A stretch of DNA of 13,550 nt from Oligoflexus sp. (GTDB lineage Bacteria; Bdellovibrionota_B; Oligoflexia; Oligoflexales; Oligoflexaceae), in assembly GCA_030151925.1 (NCBI GenBank), contig JASLCY010000187.1, forward strand, positions 1 through 13,550, given 5' to 3'. Each line of letters starts with the position of its first letter. Position 1 is the stretch's first letter. The notes below the pieces were generated by a model that ran no database searches, was not told where the DNA came from, and saw nothing but the letters and a program-made list of their open reading frames with translations. This document shows, in pieces, positions 13,549 through 13,550 of this stretch. Position numbers and translations under genes: made by a program.

Positions 13549-13550
13549 TG

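Noticed and set aside
1..13550. CRISPR array, insertion sequence, toxin-antitoxin or defence island
   Set aside because: No spaced direct repeats, terminal inverted repeats, transposase, nuclease or typical toxin motifs were seen; all sizeable genes are housekeeping or envelope-type.

Overview
The window looks like ordinary chromosome from a Gram-negative bacterium with fairly high GC. Signs of an outer membrane are a lipobox-bearing lipoprotein, two signal-peptide-bearing beta-barrel candidates and a secreted protein. The mix of a REC-TPR protein without a DNA-binding output domain, TPR/peptidase-MA proteins, a phenol-MetA-type barrel and a PfkA with a mixed donor-site signature suggests a delta-proteobacterium-like lineage such as Bdellovibrionota/Oligoflexia. 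That placement is inference; no rRNA or other decisive marker is present. I see no transposon, prophage, CRISPR, tRNA or rRNA.

Layout, left to right. (1) 1-467 (-): the first 155 codons of an Mrp/ApbC-type Fe-S carrier ATPase, running off the left edge. It is divergent from a two-gene unit on the + strand: a small glutaredoxin (565-810) overlapped by a TTG-started TPR plus peptidase-MA metalloprotease (803-2158). The gap between the divergent genes holds two overlapping palindromes. (2) 2159-4012 (-): a lipoprotein with an alpha/beta-hydrolase-like framework in which the expected nucleophile serine position is Gly. It abuts the protease stop-to-stop. Divergent from it is an outer-membrane barrel (4158-5666, +). 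(3) 5715-6686 (-): an RluA-family pseudouridine synthase, divergent from smpB (6777-7241, +), whose leader carries a perfect 11-bp hairpin. (4) 10750-7242 (-): a probable three-gene operon, REC-TPR protein, M14-type AstE/AspA-like deacylase and a secreted protein of unknown function, divergent from pfkA (10844-11914, +). (5) 11983-12120 (-): a 45-residue, acid-free, very basic protein, transcribed back-to-back with a GNAT acetyltransferase (12295-12933, +) from two clear sigma-70-like promoters whose -35 boxes lie seven bases apart. (6) 12890-13513 (-): a small outer-membrane barrel whose 3' end overlaps the acetyltransferase gene.

Genes alternate strands almost throughout, giving five convergent junctions. 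Two of these have zero spacing with the identical hexamer TGATCA formed by the two stop codons, one overlaps by 44 bp, and two have short gaps with a hairpin. Functions fall into thiol/Fe-S handling (mrp, grx), translation and ribosome rescue (rluA-like, smpB, possibly the 45-residue protein), glycolysis (pfkA) and envelope proteins. I find no convincing new defence or mobile system. The items most worth a second look are the 45-residue basic gene, the serine-less hydrolase-like lipoprotein, the REC-TPR/M14/secreted-protein operon and the smpB leader hairpin.
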